DNA of 64,000 nucleotides from Alphaproteobacteria bacterium (GCA_028284945.1 JANQQJ010000028.1:157025-221024); one strand, 5' to 3'. Counted from the first letter of the stretch, positions 1-7,606 are shown. Numbers and translations are program-made. The notes: a model not told the origin generated them from the letters alone.

Positions 1-499
1 GCGGACACGCCCCACCACTCGGTGGCGCAGGTTGTATGCTTGCAGCGTCCGCCAGACATTGCCGGATAAAGGACTCCATTCGCGGTACCCCGGCCCGATT
101 CCACTCGGCACGCCGCCAGCCCAGATCCGGGTTGGATTTATAGTGCCCCCAGATATAGGCGTAGCGGTTGCGGTCATAGGTGGCCCAGTCATCCGGTTCA
201 TAGTTCGAGCGGATACCGCGCCCGACCAGAATACCGTACTGGTTGATCGCCCAGGGCTTGCGGCCGTTGAACTCAGCCGAGCCGTTATAGGTGTTCAGCT
301 GGTTCATTGCCGTGCTGATCCACGCTTCAAAACAATAGGGACCATCAGGCTCTTGCCAGGGCGCATCCTGCGCCTGGGCGCTGGTCGAATACCCTCCGCC
401 GAGCACGACCAAAATCCAAACAGCCCACACTGAAACAATCAATGACTTGCGAGGCGTGCTGACTCGCCACACTAACAATGATTTTATCGCCTTGCTCAC
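1..499 (-). CDS. Secreted protein of unknown function, C-terminus cut by the window edge
   Basis: This reading frame starts at a GTG (497-499) preceded by an AAGGGGG ribosome binding site and stays open for 166 codons to the left edge of the window. The first 44 residues form a signal peptide: a basic start, the hydrophobic stretch LIVSVWAVWILVVLGGG, and a likely cleavage after AQA near residue 43. The visible mature part is rich in Trp, Tyr and Asn (for example YIWGHYKSNPDLGWRRAEW) and has two cysteines. I recognise no family. It is divergent from the SGNH-like gene to its right. Other open frames over this stretch lack a ribosome binding site or a plausible protein composition. Confidence 0.6.
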   Translation of the reverse strand, partial: MSKAIKSLLVWRVSTPRKSLIVSVWAVWILVVLGGGYSTSAQAQDAPWQEPDGPYCFEAWISTAMNQLNTYNGSAEFNGRKPWAINQYGILVGRGIRSNYEPDDWATYDRNRYAYIWGHYKSNPDLGWRRAEWNRAGVPRMESFIRQCLADAASIQPAPPSGGACP

Positions 500-607
500 G
501 GCGCCCCCTTGCCAATCGCTTCGGGTGCCCGCGCCAGACCATGAGGTTCACCGGCACCTACACATAAACCTTAACCCAACTCGCGCTTCTGGACCAACGA
601 GACAGTC

Positions 608-751
608 ATGATGGGAATACGAGTGCGCCACACACCTGCGGTCAGAGACATCGAACAGCTTGCAAACCGTCACAAGCCAGCCGATCATCAGACAATCAAG
701 AGGTCTTACAGAGGGGACAGGGCCGTTAAGAAGCGAGTGCCCGAAGCCTAA
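608..751 (+). CDS. Possible small basic leader ORF, 47 aa
   Basis: An ATGATG start opens a 47-codon frame rich in Arg and Lys (for example IKRSYRGDRAVKKR) that stops 5 nt before the ATG of the SGNH-like gene. That gene has no clear ribosome binding site of its own (GAAGCCTAATCACA precedes it), so this ORF could be translated first and couple initiation to it. It may equally be chance: no family is recognised and the ribosome binding site is weak (GAGAC). Confidence 0.25.
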   Translation: MMGIRVRHTPAVRDIEQLANRHKPADHQTIKRSYRGDRAVKKRVPEA

Positions 752-756
752 TCACA

Positions 757-1911
757 ATGCAGTTTAAGGACGTCTTGTTCGGGTCCATTTTGGCGCTTAT
801 TGGCCTGCTGATCCTGGAGTTGGGCGCATTTGCGCTCCACTCGGTCTATGACAGATTTCTCAGTCACGAGGACATCGTTCTCAAAGCGCTGAACGAACAG
901 GCGCCAACCTATCCGGCGTTTCTGGCAAGCACTTATGATGGTGAGAGCGGCTGGCGCAACCGCACGTCAGAGACAGAAGAAAAAACCAGTTGTCACGGCC
1001 ACCCCATCATCTATGCCACAGATATTAACGCGGCCCGGCTCAATGGTTCTCAGCCCCATGACCCCCAACAGGTTCAGATTATCACCGTAGGGGATTCCTA
1101 TACATACGGCGACGACGAAACAGGCCATCACACCTATCCGGCACAACTCGAACAACTGACCGGCGCTACAGTCATCAATCACGGCGTCGGCGGCTTCGGT
1201 CCGCTGCAAGCGACCCTGCGGTTCGAGCAGATTGCCCCCCTTTACCCAAACGCACGGATCGCAGTCTTGGGCATCATGCATGAAAACATTCGCCGAATGC
1301 TCAATTCGTACCGGCCGGTTCTGTACAAGAAATCCCGGTCCTATTTTGCCTTCAAGCCCTATGTGGACGTCACGAGTGAAACCCCTAAGGTCATGCCCAA
1401 TCCGAATGGCCCCTCCCCCACGCGATTTGCTGATCTGAAAACCATGGCGGCGCGTGCGTTCGAGGAAGACTACTGGTCCAGACCCAAGGCGCAGTTTCCT
1501 TACGCTCTCAATCTGCTGCGCAGCCTGGGCACAAACAATACACACAAAACAAAAATCGGCGGCCTGGCGCTTGCCCTGGGTTACGACGAATTCACGATTG
1601 ATTACGGTGATCGTGACATGCAAGCAGCGCTGGAAGCGGTGATTGCACGCTTTGCCGCAGCAGCTCAGGCCCACAACATGAAAGCCGTCGTGGCTTTTAT
1701 CCCTATGTCCGTCAAAGACCTGACGACATCAGACAATTTTGTTGCCCGGCTGGAAAACCTGCCGACGTTCGCGACCACACTCTTTGTTCGCGTTGGCCAT
1801 GCGAATGCTGACTGGGCCACCTATCGACCCAATCACATTTGCCATCCCTCGGCGGAAGGATATGGGATCATCGCAGCCGCCATTCACGCCGTGATCGCCG
1901 CTCAGAATTGA
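757..1911 (+). CDS. Membrane-anchored SGNH/GDSL-like hydrolase
   Basis: A 384-residue protein with one N-terminal hydrophobic helix (about residues 7-28) and then a probable periplasmic domain. It resembles SGNH hydrolases, which act as esterases or as acetyl-transfer and deacetylation domains. The nucleophile block is VGDSYTYG, with Ser114, and a second block NHGVGGFG lies at about 141-148. A C-terminal His block ICHPSAEGYG places the candidate catalytic His at 363. The usual DxxH acid is not in its normal position (HICH here), so catalysis is not certain. The substrate is unknown; a cell-envelope polysaccharide is only a guess. The gene stands alone on this strand. Confidence 0.6.
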   Translation: MQFKDVLFGSILALIGLLILELGAFALHSVYDRFLSHEDIVLKALNEQAPTYPAFLASTYDGESGWRNRTSETEEKTSCHGHPIIYATDINAARLNGSQPHDPQQVQIITVGDSYTYGDDETGHHTYPAQLEQLTGATVINHGVGGFGPLQATLRFEQIAPLYPNARIAVLGIMHENIRRMLNSYRPVLYKKSRSYFAFKPYVDVTSETPKVMPNPNGPSPTRFADLKTMAARAFEEDYWSRPKAQFPYALNLLRSLGTNNTHKTKIGGLALALGYDEFTIDYGDRDMQAALEAVIARFAAAAQAHNMKAVVAFIPMSVKDLTTSDNFVARLENLPTFATTLFVRVGHANADWATYRPNHICHPSAEGYGIIAAAIHAVIAAQN

Positions 1912-1959
1912 TCACTAACGTCGTCTCTAGTTTAGTCAATTCGTACCGATTGGCTCAGA

Positions 1960-2262
1960 TCAAGCTGCCCAACCATCAAAATCCGGCAACCCATGAGCGA
2001 AGTCAGGGTGAACACCCATGACCCCTGTGCCACACCGGTCGCAGATAAAGCCACGCTCGGCACCGTCATGAGTGCCGCGATGATCGTGTAGCTTGACGAA
2101 GTCTGGGAAATCGAACCGCTTGGCAAGCTTTTCCATGTCGAAAACGCATGCAAAGTAAATCCATACCCCTGCCGTATTCGACCAGGCCTTGCCACGGAAG
2201 GTCTCCTCTACCCCTGCAGCGTTAAGCGCATTTTCCAGAGGGGCAAGGTGTCGACAAGCCAT
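1960..2262 (-). CDS. Conserved hypothetical protein, 100 aa
   Basis: A small protein encoded 8 bp downstream of the FAH-family gene on the same strand, so very probably the last gene of that operon. The C-terminal half has the block FICDRCGTGVMGVHPDF, where CDRC is a CxxC pair near three further His residues and could bind a metal. It has no signal peptide or membrane segment. I do not recognise the family. Coding status is supported by operon position, ATG start and composition rather than by a known domain. Confidence 0.5.
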   Translation of the reverse strand: MACRHLAPLENALNAAGVEETFRGKAWSNTAGVWIYFACVFDMEKLAKRFDFPDFVKLHDHRGTHDGAERGFICDRCGTGVMGVHPDFAHGLPDFDGWAA

Positions 2263-2269
2263 CGAAAAT

Positions 2270-3115
2270 CTATGCGTCCGCCACTACGGTCTGCTGCTGT
2301 TCGCCCAACCCCTCGACGCCCAAACGCACAATGTCGCCGGGATTAAGATAGGTTTCCGGCGTCATGCCCATGCCAACGCCAGCCGGGGTGCCGGTGGTGA
2401 TGATATCGCCGGGCATCAGCCGCATAAACTGGCTTAAATAACTGACCAGGAACTGCACGCCGAAGATCATGTCGGCAGTGGTGCCGTCCTGGCGGCTTTC
2501 GCCATTGACCTCCAGCCAGACGCGCAGGCTTTGCGGATCCGGCACCTCATCTCTGGTGACCAGCCACGGGCCGATGGGTCCGAACGTATCGGCCGACTTG
2601 CCTTTGACAAACTGGCCGGCGCGGTCCTTCTGGAACACCCGCTCTGACACGTCATGGACAACGCAGTAACCAGCCACATGGTCCATCGCCTCGGCTTCGG
2701 AGACATATTTGGCTTCGGTACCAATGACGAATCCCAGTTCGGCTTCCCAATCCAACTGGGTCGATCCGCGAGGCTGCACGACATCGTCATTGGGCCCGCA
2801 GATGCAGGTGCGCGCCTTGGTGAACAACATCGGTTCAGCAGGCAATGCCATGCCGGTTTCCGCCGCATGGTCACGGTAATTCAGGCCGATCGCATGGAAC
2901 TGCCCCACACCGGTTATGCACGGGCCGATCCTTGGGTTACCATCCACCAATGGGAGGGACGCCGGATCAAGCGCGGCGAGCCGGGCCAGATTTTCAGGTG
3001 CGACTGTTGTGCCATTAATGTCGTCAACGTGGCCGGACAGATCGCGGATACCGCCATCGGCATCAAGCAGGCCGGGTTTTTCCGAACCGACGGGACCGTA
3101 TCGAAGCAGCTTCAT
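2270..3115 (-). CDS. Fumarylacetoacetate hydrolase (FAH) family protein
   Basis: A 281-residue member of the FAH superfamily, whose enzymes hydrolyse or decarboxylate beta-diketo acids late in aromatic and related ring catabolism. The C-terminal FAH fold is clear: GLNYRDHAAE, the acidic metal-ligand segment DWEAELGFVIG, HDVSERVFQ, and the signature GDIITTGTPAGVG close to the end. The start at MKLLRYG (3115) is preferred over an ATG 15 bp upstream because the protein core begins there. It lies between a hypothetical gene and a MaoC-type hydratase on the same strand, which suggests a short catabolic operon. The exact substrate cannot be read from the sequence. Confidence 0.85.
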   Translation of the reverse strand: MKLLRYGPVGSEKPGLLDADGGIRDLSGHVDDINGTTVAPENLARLAALDPASLPLVDGNPRIGPCITGVGQFHAIGLNYRDHAAETGMALPAEPMLFTKARTCICGPNDDVVQPRGSTQLDWEAELGFVIGTEAKYVSEAEAMDHVAGYCVVHDVSERVFQKDRAGQFVKGKSADTFGPIGPWLVTRDEVPDPQSLRVWLEVNGESRQDGTTADMIFGVQFLVSYLSQFMRLMPGDIITTGTPAGVGMGMTPETYLNPGDIVRLGVEGLGEQQQTVVADA

Positions 3116-3240
3116 CTGATGTTCACCCAAATGTCCAGAACGGGCCCAATCCCGGTCGCAGGAAGCCTTCGAGACGAGGCCTTCGGCCTCTCCTCAGGCC
3201 GAACGGGATTGGTATGGCAGATAAATTCTGGGACAAGACG

Positions 3241-4098
3241 TCAACCGGTAATCTCACACCGGCCATTATTGATCACCACCACGTCGCGTTCTTTCAGGCG
3301 GCAACGATAGGAGACCACATTGCCGTCGACCCAGATATCGGTAATCACCGTCTCACCCGGGAAGACAGGCGAGGAGAACCGGGCATCGAACGTCTTGATG
3401 CGCGTGTGGTCGTAATCACAAACCGACTGAAGCACGGCACGGCACGCCACACCATAGGTGCACAATCCGTGTAGAATCGGCTTGGGAAAGCCGGCGGCGT
3501 CGGCAAAATCCGGATCGGAGTGCAGTGGGTTCCGGTCACCCGATAGGCGGTAAATCAGCGCCTGATCGTCCCGTGTCCCCAACTCGCAGGACATATCCGG
3601 GTCACGGTCGGGGATCTGATGCGTTTCCACCGGGGCAGGCCCGGCCGGGCCGCCAAAGCCGCCATCACCACGGGCAAAGATCGTCGAGACTGCGGTTGAG
3701 ACCGGCTCGCCGCTATCCTTTAGGCGCGTTGTGGTTTCCGAGTAGATGACTGCGCCCTTGTCAGCGCCTTTATCCAGCGCTTCGATGATCTTGGAATCGA
3801 CCAACAGGTCCGCCTCGTAGGGCAATGGCTGATGCAACGTAATCCGCTGCTCGCCATGCACGACCAGGGTGAAGTTGATTCCCGCATCGGCCATGGCGTT
3901 GGACCGGCCGCCGAACAGCGCGGCCATGGTTGGAACGGTTTTCAGGTCCTTTTCGAAGGTATAGCGCAACTCGTTCAGATCGAGTTGGTCGCGGGACATA
4001 CCTAGGCCGAGGGCATAGAGCATGGTCTCCCGGTCGCCATAGGAATAGGGCACGTTCTCGATCCCTTGGCCGACGAGTTTGTCATAGACGATTGGCAT
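3241..4098 (-). CDS. MaoC-type (R)-specific enoyl-CoA hydratase, double hotdog
   Basis: A 285-residue protein of the hydratase-2 family. These hydrate trans-2-enoyl-CoA to (R)-3-hydroxyacyl-CoA in side-chain or fatty-acid breakdown. The length fits the two-hotdog form. The C-terminal hotdog carries the hydratase-2 motif YRLSGDRNPLHSDPDFA followed by GFPKPILHGLCTYG, with the catalytic Asp and His of the family. The N-terminal domain is the degenerate substrate-binding hotdog. It is the first gene of a minus-strand cluster with the FAH-family enzyme. The start ATG lies after a GGGGAGA ribosome binding site. Confidence 0.88.
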   Translation of the reverse strand: MPIVYDKLVGQGIENVPYSYGDRETMLYALGLGMSRDQLDLNELRYTFEKDLKTVPTMAALFGGRSNAMADAGINFTLVVHGEQRITLHQPLPYEADLLVDSKIIEALDKGADKGAVIYSETTTRLKDSGEPVSTAVSTIFARGDGGFGGPAGPAPVETHQIPDRDPDMSCELGTRDDQALIYRLSGDRNPLHSDPDFADAAGFPKPILHGLCTYGVACRAVLQSVCDYDHTRIKTFDARFSSPVFPGETVITDIWVDGNVVSYRCRLKERDVVVINNGRCEITG

Positions 4099-4234
4099 AT
4101 TTGTGGTCTCCCCTGATACGAATTGGGCCGCATGTTAACCCGTAACCGGGTCACGGGCATGTGAATTTCCCAGCATGTTCGTGGCAGCAGTCGTCCGTTT
4201 ATACTCGGCCGTGACGAAAGGCGGGAAACCGGCC

Positions 4235-5098
4235 GTGAACAAACTGAAGTCGATTTTTGTGATCGCGATGATGTTGGGCATGATGGTCATTGCCCTGGCG
4301 AGCATCGTCGGCGTTTTTCGCACTGACTTCCCCTTGGGTCACATCGGCGCACTGTTTACCACGGGGCCTTTTCTCGCCCTGCTGGGCTATCTGATGATCT
4401 TCAAGAATGCCGCGCGCACGTCCCGGCGCCTGCCCGTTGTTACCGCCCTGGCAGCCTTGGGGCTGGGCATGGCGGTCTTTGATTATGTGATGCTTGGACC
4501 AGTCGAACCGTTGGTCCTGGCCATTTTGGGCACGCTTCTCTTCTTCGGTTATAATTTCTGGTACTCGGAATTGGGCCGCCGCCCCGCGGAATTGCTGCAG
4601 GTCGGGCGAATGCTGCCGGACTTCACGGTCGAGGACACAGCGGGAAACATCGTTTCATCCAGCCAATTTGTTGGCAGCCCTGCGATCCTGTTGTTTTTTC
4701 GTGGCAACTGGTGCCCGCTCTGCATGGCGCAGATCAAGGAATTGGCAGGCGAATACCAGCAACTTACAGATCTCGGGGCGCGGATTGCACTGATCAGTCC
4801 GCAACCGCACGGCCATACCCGTAACCTGGCCGCACGGTTCGACGTCGATTTCGAATTTCTGGTCGATAGCGGCAACAAGGCCGCCAACCAACTGGGAATC
4901 GCGATGAAAGACGGCCTGCCTTTTGGTTTGAGTCTGCAGGGATACGATCCGGATACGGTGTTACCGACCGTGGTGATTACAGATGCCGCAGGCAAAATCA
5001 TCTTCGTCGACGAAACCGACAATTACCGGGTGCGGCCAGAACCTTCGACATTTGTAAAGGCACTGGAACGGGCTGGTGTGGCCGCACAGACCGTCTAA
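4235..5098 (+). CDS. Membrane-anchored peroxiredoxin-like (AhpC/TSA) protein
   Basis: The N-terminal third has about four hydrophobic helices (for example SIFVIAMMLGMMVIALASIV and LVLAILGTLLFFGYNF). A thioredoxin-fold AhpC/TSA domain follows, with the motif FFRGNWCPLCMAQI, a CPxC pair at residues 160 and 163 from this start. Such domains reduce peroxides or act as thiol oxidoreductases. Fusion to several membrane helices is less common than the soluble form. The GTG at 4235 directly precedes the first helix; an ATG at 4175 in the same frame would add 20 residues but has no ribosome binding site. It is divergent from the MaoC gene. Confidence 0.75.
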   Translation: MNKLKSIFVIAMMLGMMVIALASIVGVFRTDFPLGHIGALFTTGPFLALLGYLMIFKNAARTSRRLPVVTALAALGLGMAVFDYVMLGPVEPLVLAILGTLLFFGYNFWYSELGRRPAELLQVGRMLPDFTVEDTAGNIVSSSQFVGSPAILLFFRGNWCPLCMAQIKELAGEYQQLTDLGARIALISPQPHGHTRNLAARFDVDFEFLVDSGNKAANQLGIAMKDGLPFGLSLQGYDPDTVLPTVVITDAAGKIIFVDETDNYRVRPEPSTFVKALERAGVAAQTV

Positions 5099-5104
5099 GT
5101 ACTT

Positions 5105-5461
5105 CTAACCCTCAGGCAGTTCGCCGACAGGGCGAATTTCGATCGTCCCAGTCTGTGCGCTGGGGATCCTGCCCGCCCAAGCCTTGGCATCTTCAATGTT
5201 CTTACATTCAAGAATGTAGTAGCCGCCCAGATGCTCGCGCGTTTCAGCAAAAGGGCCATCGACGCTGACCACATCGCCATCGCGGCATTGAACAGCAACA
5301 GGCGCAGGGTCATCGCGCAGCGGGTTCGCGTCAATCAGCTTGCCTGCTGCAGTCACATCGCGGGAATAGGCCTGGAAGTCGCGGGTCAACGCCTGCCAGT
5401 CATCCTCGGTTCTGGCACCACGAACATCCGGGTCTTCGAAGATCAGAAACATGAATTTCAT
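5105..5461 (-). CDS. YCII-related (DGPF domain) protein, copy 3 of 3
   Basis: A 118-residue YCII-family protein, a ferredoxin-like fold found as dimers. The sequence opens MKFMFLIFEDP and carries DGPFAETREHLGGYYIL, with the DGPF tetrad at 68-71 that names the group, then a C-terminal GTIEIRPVGELPEG. Biochemical function is not established for this group. It is the last gene of a run of three paralogues behind MAPEG and DUF2461 genes. DGPF proteins typically neighbour ECF42 sigma factors, and one is encoded about 4 kb away at 10049-11293, so ECF42 control is a reasonable inference. Confidence 0.85.
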   Translation of the reverse strand: MKFMFLIFEDPDVRGARTEDDWQALTRDFQAYSRDVTAAGKLIDANPLRDDPAPVAVQCRDGDVVSVDGPFAETREHLGGYYILECKNIEDAKAWAGRIPSAQTGTIEIRPVGELPEG

Positions 5462-5470
5462 CGCTCGCTC

Positions 5471-5827
5471 CTATCCGGTGGGGATTTCGCCAAGCGGCCG
5501 CACCTCGATCGTACCGAGCCGGGCGCTCGGGATCTTCGCGGCCCAGATTTTAGCTTCTTCCAGATCCTCACAATCGAGCAGGTAATAGCCACAAAGCTGT
5601 TCTTTGGTTTCAGCAAAGGGCCCGTCGACCGTCAGCACCCCACCGTCCCGTGCCTGAACAGCGGCTGTTCCCTTACTGTTATCGAGCGGACTGCCCCCAT
5701 GCATTTTGCCCGCCGCAGCCGCTTCATCGGCAAAGGCGTTGTGTTCGCGGCCCATTTGCCGCCAGTCATCATCGCTCATCGTCGCCATCAGCGCGGGATC
5801 TTCGAAAATCAGGAACATATATTTCAT
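5471..5827 (-). CDS. YCII-related (DGPF domain) protein, copy 2 of 3
   Basis: Also 118 residues, starting MKYMFLIFEDP and carrying DGPFAETKEQLCGYYLL. It is close to its downstream neighbour over the whole length but clearly diverged, so this is a true paralogue and not an assembly duplicate. It overlaps the upstream YCII gene by 4 bp and is followed after 9 bp by the third, which indicates one transcript and translational coupling. It has an extra Cys in the DGPF segment (EQLCGYY). The role is unknown; possible homo- or hetero-dimers with the neighbouring paralogues are an inference. Confidence 0.85.
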   Translation of the reverse strand: MKYMFLIFEDPALMATMSDDDWRQMGREHNAFADEAAAAGKMHGGSPLDNSKGTAAVQARDGGVLTVDGPFAETKEQLCGYYLLDCEDLEEAKIWAAKIPSARLGTIEVRPLGEIPTG

Positions 5828-6186
5828 CGGTTTTCCTTCGAGTGATTGGCGACCGGCCGGACTTCAATCGTACCGGTTTGAGCAGCGGGAATCTGCGCTG
5901 CCCACTCAAGCGCCTGATCGAGATTGTCACAGTCGAGCATATAGAATCCGGCGAGCTGTTCCTTGGTCTCGGCAAAGGGTCCGTCAGTGGTTACCGACTG
6001 ACCCGCGCGAACCCTGACACTGGTTGCCACGTCGATCATTTCGAGTGGGCGCGCCGCAACCACTTGGCCTGACGCGACGACATTGTTGGTGAATTCGTCG
6101 AAGGCGTCATAGCGCGCTGCTAGTTCATCGGGTGACATGGTTTTGCGGACGGCCTCGTCCTCATAGATCAATAGAAGATATTCCAT
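5824..6186 (-). CDS. YCII-related (DGPF domain) protein, copy 1 of 3
   Basis: The most diverged of the three, 120 residues, opening MEYLLLIYEDE and carrying DGPFAETKEQLAGFYML and a C-terminal GTIEVRPVANH. It is encoded 4 bp after the MAPEG gene and overlaps the next YCII gene by 4 bp. All three keep the DGPF-AET core and the GTIE strand, so all probably fold alike. No catalytic activity is established for the family. Confidence 0.85.
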   Translation of the reverse strand: MEYLLLIYEDEAVRKTMSPDELAARYDAFDEFTNNVVASGQVVAARPLEMIDVATSVRVRAGQSVTTDGPFAETKEQLAGFYMLDCDNLDQALEWAAQIPAAQTGTIEVRPVANHSKENR

Positions 6187-6190
6187 CGCC

Positions 6191-6583
6191 CTACCCCGTG
6201 AAGAAGCTATAGATTAGCCAGCCACCACACCCGAGCAGCACCAGCAAGGTCAATACGGTGCCGATGAACCGGCCCGCCGTCGCCGCCTTTTCCGCGTCCA
6301 GGCCCTGCGCGTGCGCCAACCGGCCGATCACGAGCGCGCCGCCCGCCAGATGCACTGCCCAGGCCGCCACTCCGCTGTTTTCCAACAACAGGATCGCGAC
6401 CAGCGCAATCGGCACATATTCGGTGAAATTGCCGAAGACGCGCATCGCGCGGCGCAGTTCAAGATCGCCGCCATCAAGCAGCGAAATCTCCGTGCGGGCC
6501 CGGTGCTTCAGCACGCCGGCGGCAAGCATCACAGTCAGAATGGCAAGAATGCCCGCATATAGGGTCGTGATGTGGAACGCCAT
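6191..6583 (-). CDS. MAPEG family integral membrane protein
   Basis: A 130-residue protein with four predicted helices: TTLYAGILAILTVMLAAGVL, YVPIALVAILLLE, AWAVHLAGGALVIGRLAHA and TVLTLLVLLGCGGWLIYSF. The motif ELRRAMRVFGNFTEYVPIAL is characteristic of MAPEG proteins, which include microsomal glutathione transferases. In bacteria most have no proven substrate. The ATG at 6583 has a GAGGGGAG ribosome binding site; longer in-frame starts run into the neighbouring gene. It is the second gene of the DUF2461-MAPEG-YCII operon. Confidence 0.85.
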   Translation of the reverse strand: MAFHITTLYAGILAILTVMLAAGVLKHRARTEISLLDGGDLELRRAMRVFGNFTEYVPIALVAILLLENSGVAAWAVHLAGGALVIGRLAHAQGLDAEKAATAGRFIGTVLTLLVLLGCGGWLIYSFFTG

Positions 6584-6606
6584 TGTTAGTCTCCCCTCAT
6601 TTTTTG

Positions 6607-7287
6607 TCAGGCCACGTTGTCGGTCAGCCACGCCTGGACCGGCCGCAGTTTTTTGAATTCACGAACGCAATGCGCCACAAAATCACCGCCATAAAGAGCG
6701 CCGGGCAGCGGGGCCTCGCCACCAATCACCAGACTGTTCTGGCGCAGCAGATCGGCACGCGGATGGTCCGCATCAAAGCCTCTGGGCACCTTTTTGTAGT
6801 GCGGGTCGCGCAGCGAATAGGGCGATTTGGCCGCGGCCTTGATCGCTTTTTCCAAAGCGTCACCTGAGACGTCATCCAGCACGGCCTTGCGGTAACGGTC
6901 CAGCCGGGCCGGGTCGAACCCCATCATCCCGACCGCCATGCCGACCTCTTGGTCGTCGAACTTGAGGTACAGGCCCGGGCTGTCCTTGGCCTTGCCAGCG
7001 CCCTCCCAGAAGATGAAATGGATCGCCGTCTTATAAGGTGTCTTGTCCTTGGAAAACCGTGTGTCCCGGTTCATCCGCATGATGGAGCCATTGATCCGCG
7101 GCTCCGCACGAATGCCCGGCGCAATCTTCTGTAGGGCCGAGCCCATGGCCTCGACAAAGTCCTTGGCCGGTTCCATCAGCAGATTGTCATAGTCGTCCCG
7201 GTGGGCATCCAGCCAGTCCTTGCTGTTGTTCTTCTTCAGGCCCTTGAAAAAATTCTGCAGCTCTTTGGGAAAGTGCTTAAACCCCAT
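6607..7287 (-). CDS. DUF2461 (TIGR02453 family) protein
   Basis: A 226-residue soluble protein with the DUF2461 hallmarks: FKHFPKELQNFFKGLKKNNS near the start, then NGSIMRMNRDTRFSKDKTPYKT, IHFIFWEG, GLYLKFDDQEVGMAVGM and a C-terminal VREFKKLRPVQAWL. Function of the family is unknown. The start ATG at 7287 follows a GGAG site; an in-frame extension upstream lacks one. It is the first gene of a five-gene minus-strand run (MAPEG and three YCII genes follow), so its upstream region should hold the operon promoter. Confidence 0.85.
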   Translation of the reverse strand: MGFKHFPKELQNFFKGLKKNNSKDWLDAHRDDYDNLLMEPAKDFVEAMGSALQKIAPGIRAEPRINGSIMRMNRDTRFSKDKTPYKTAIHFIFWEGAGKAKDSPGLYLKFDDQEVGMAVGMMGFDPARLDRYRKAVLDDVSGDALEKAIKAAAKSPYSLRDPHYKKVPRGFDADHPRADLLRQNSLVIGGEAPLPGALYGGDFVAHCVREFKKLRPVQAWLTDNVA

Positions 7288-7322
7288 AACAGCTCCATCC
7301 TTTTCGTTCTCTTTGACGGTTA

Positions 7323-7349
7323 GACGAACCAGATCACCCAAATCCGACC
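7323..7349 (-). promoter_or_regulatory. Possible ECF42-type promoter upstream of the DUF2461-MAPEG-YCII operon
   Basis: On the minus strand GGTCGG (7349-7344) is separated by 17 bp from CGTC (7326-7323), 36 bp before the DUF2461 ATG. ECF42 factors are reported to recognise a TGTCGA-like -35 and a CGTC-like -10, so four of six -35 bases and all -10 bases agree. Short motifs like this arise by chance in GC-rich DNA; the appeal is its position ahead of the YCII genes. Confidence 0.25.
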
Positions 7350-7361
7350 CTTGCCTCAAGA

Positions 7362-7529
7362 TTCTACCGTAATTGCCGAAACGACGGCTCCACCTTTAGC
7401 CACACCTGCAGGTATATGCACGAAGCCGAGAATACAGTGGGTGGTAAACGCGATATTCCCGGCGACGGGACGTCCAGTGTCAATTGCAAGAACGACTGGT
7501 TCGGCGTTTGTCAGTGCACCAAGGGCTGA
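7362..7529 (+). pseudogene. 5'-truncated remnant of the six-cysteine secreted protein family
   Basis: Read in frame to the TGA at 7527-7529, this stretch encodes DGSTFSHTCRYMHEAE, then TVGGKRDIPGD, then NCKNDWFGVCQCTKG. This matches the C-terminal halves of the three intact genes downstream (compare HEAEGTVGGSRDVHGD and TCKNDWAGVCQCKKD). Four of the six family cysteines are kept. There is no signal peptide, no N-terminal domain and no plausible start; the first recognisable residues abut the 5' end of the divergent DUF2461 gene. The simplest reading is a fourth paralogue whose 5' half was lost. Several residues are changed, which fits relaxed constraint. Confidence 0.7.
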
Positions 7530-7577
7530 TACATTACGGCGTCAGCCTAAGGAAAAAACCGAAAATACTACCTTGGA

Positions 7578-7606
7578 TTGATTGATATAGGGTACGTCGC
7601 TACTAA
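7578..7606 (+). promoter_or_regulatory. Candidate sigma-70-type promoter of the six-cysteine protein operon
   Basis: TTGATT (7578-7583) and TACTAA (7601-7606) are separated by exactly 17 bp, about 40 bp before the first gene of the tandem trio. The surrounding DNA is AT-rich compared with flanking genes. No other promoter-like pair was seen between the remnant copy and the first gene. Confidence 0.4.

Noticed and set aside
967..1674. 235-codon open frame on the minus strand inside the SGNH-like gene
   Set aside because: It lies wholly antisense to a gene with clear motifs; composition (Cys- and Arg-rich) is that of a shadow frame in GC-rich DNA.
5105..6186. Assembly duplication as the cause of the three YCII genes
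   Set aside because: The copies differ throughout at the amino-acid level and overlap or abut with different spacing.
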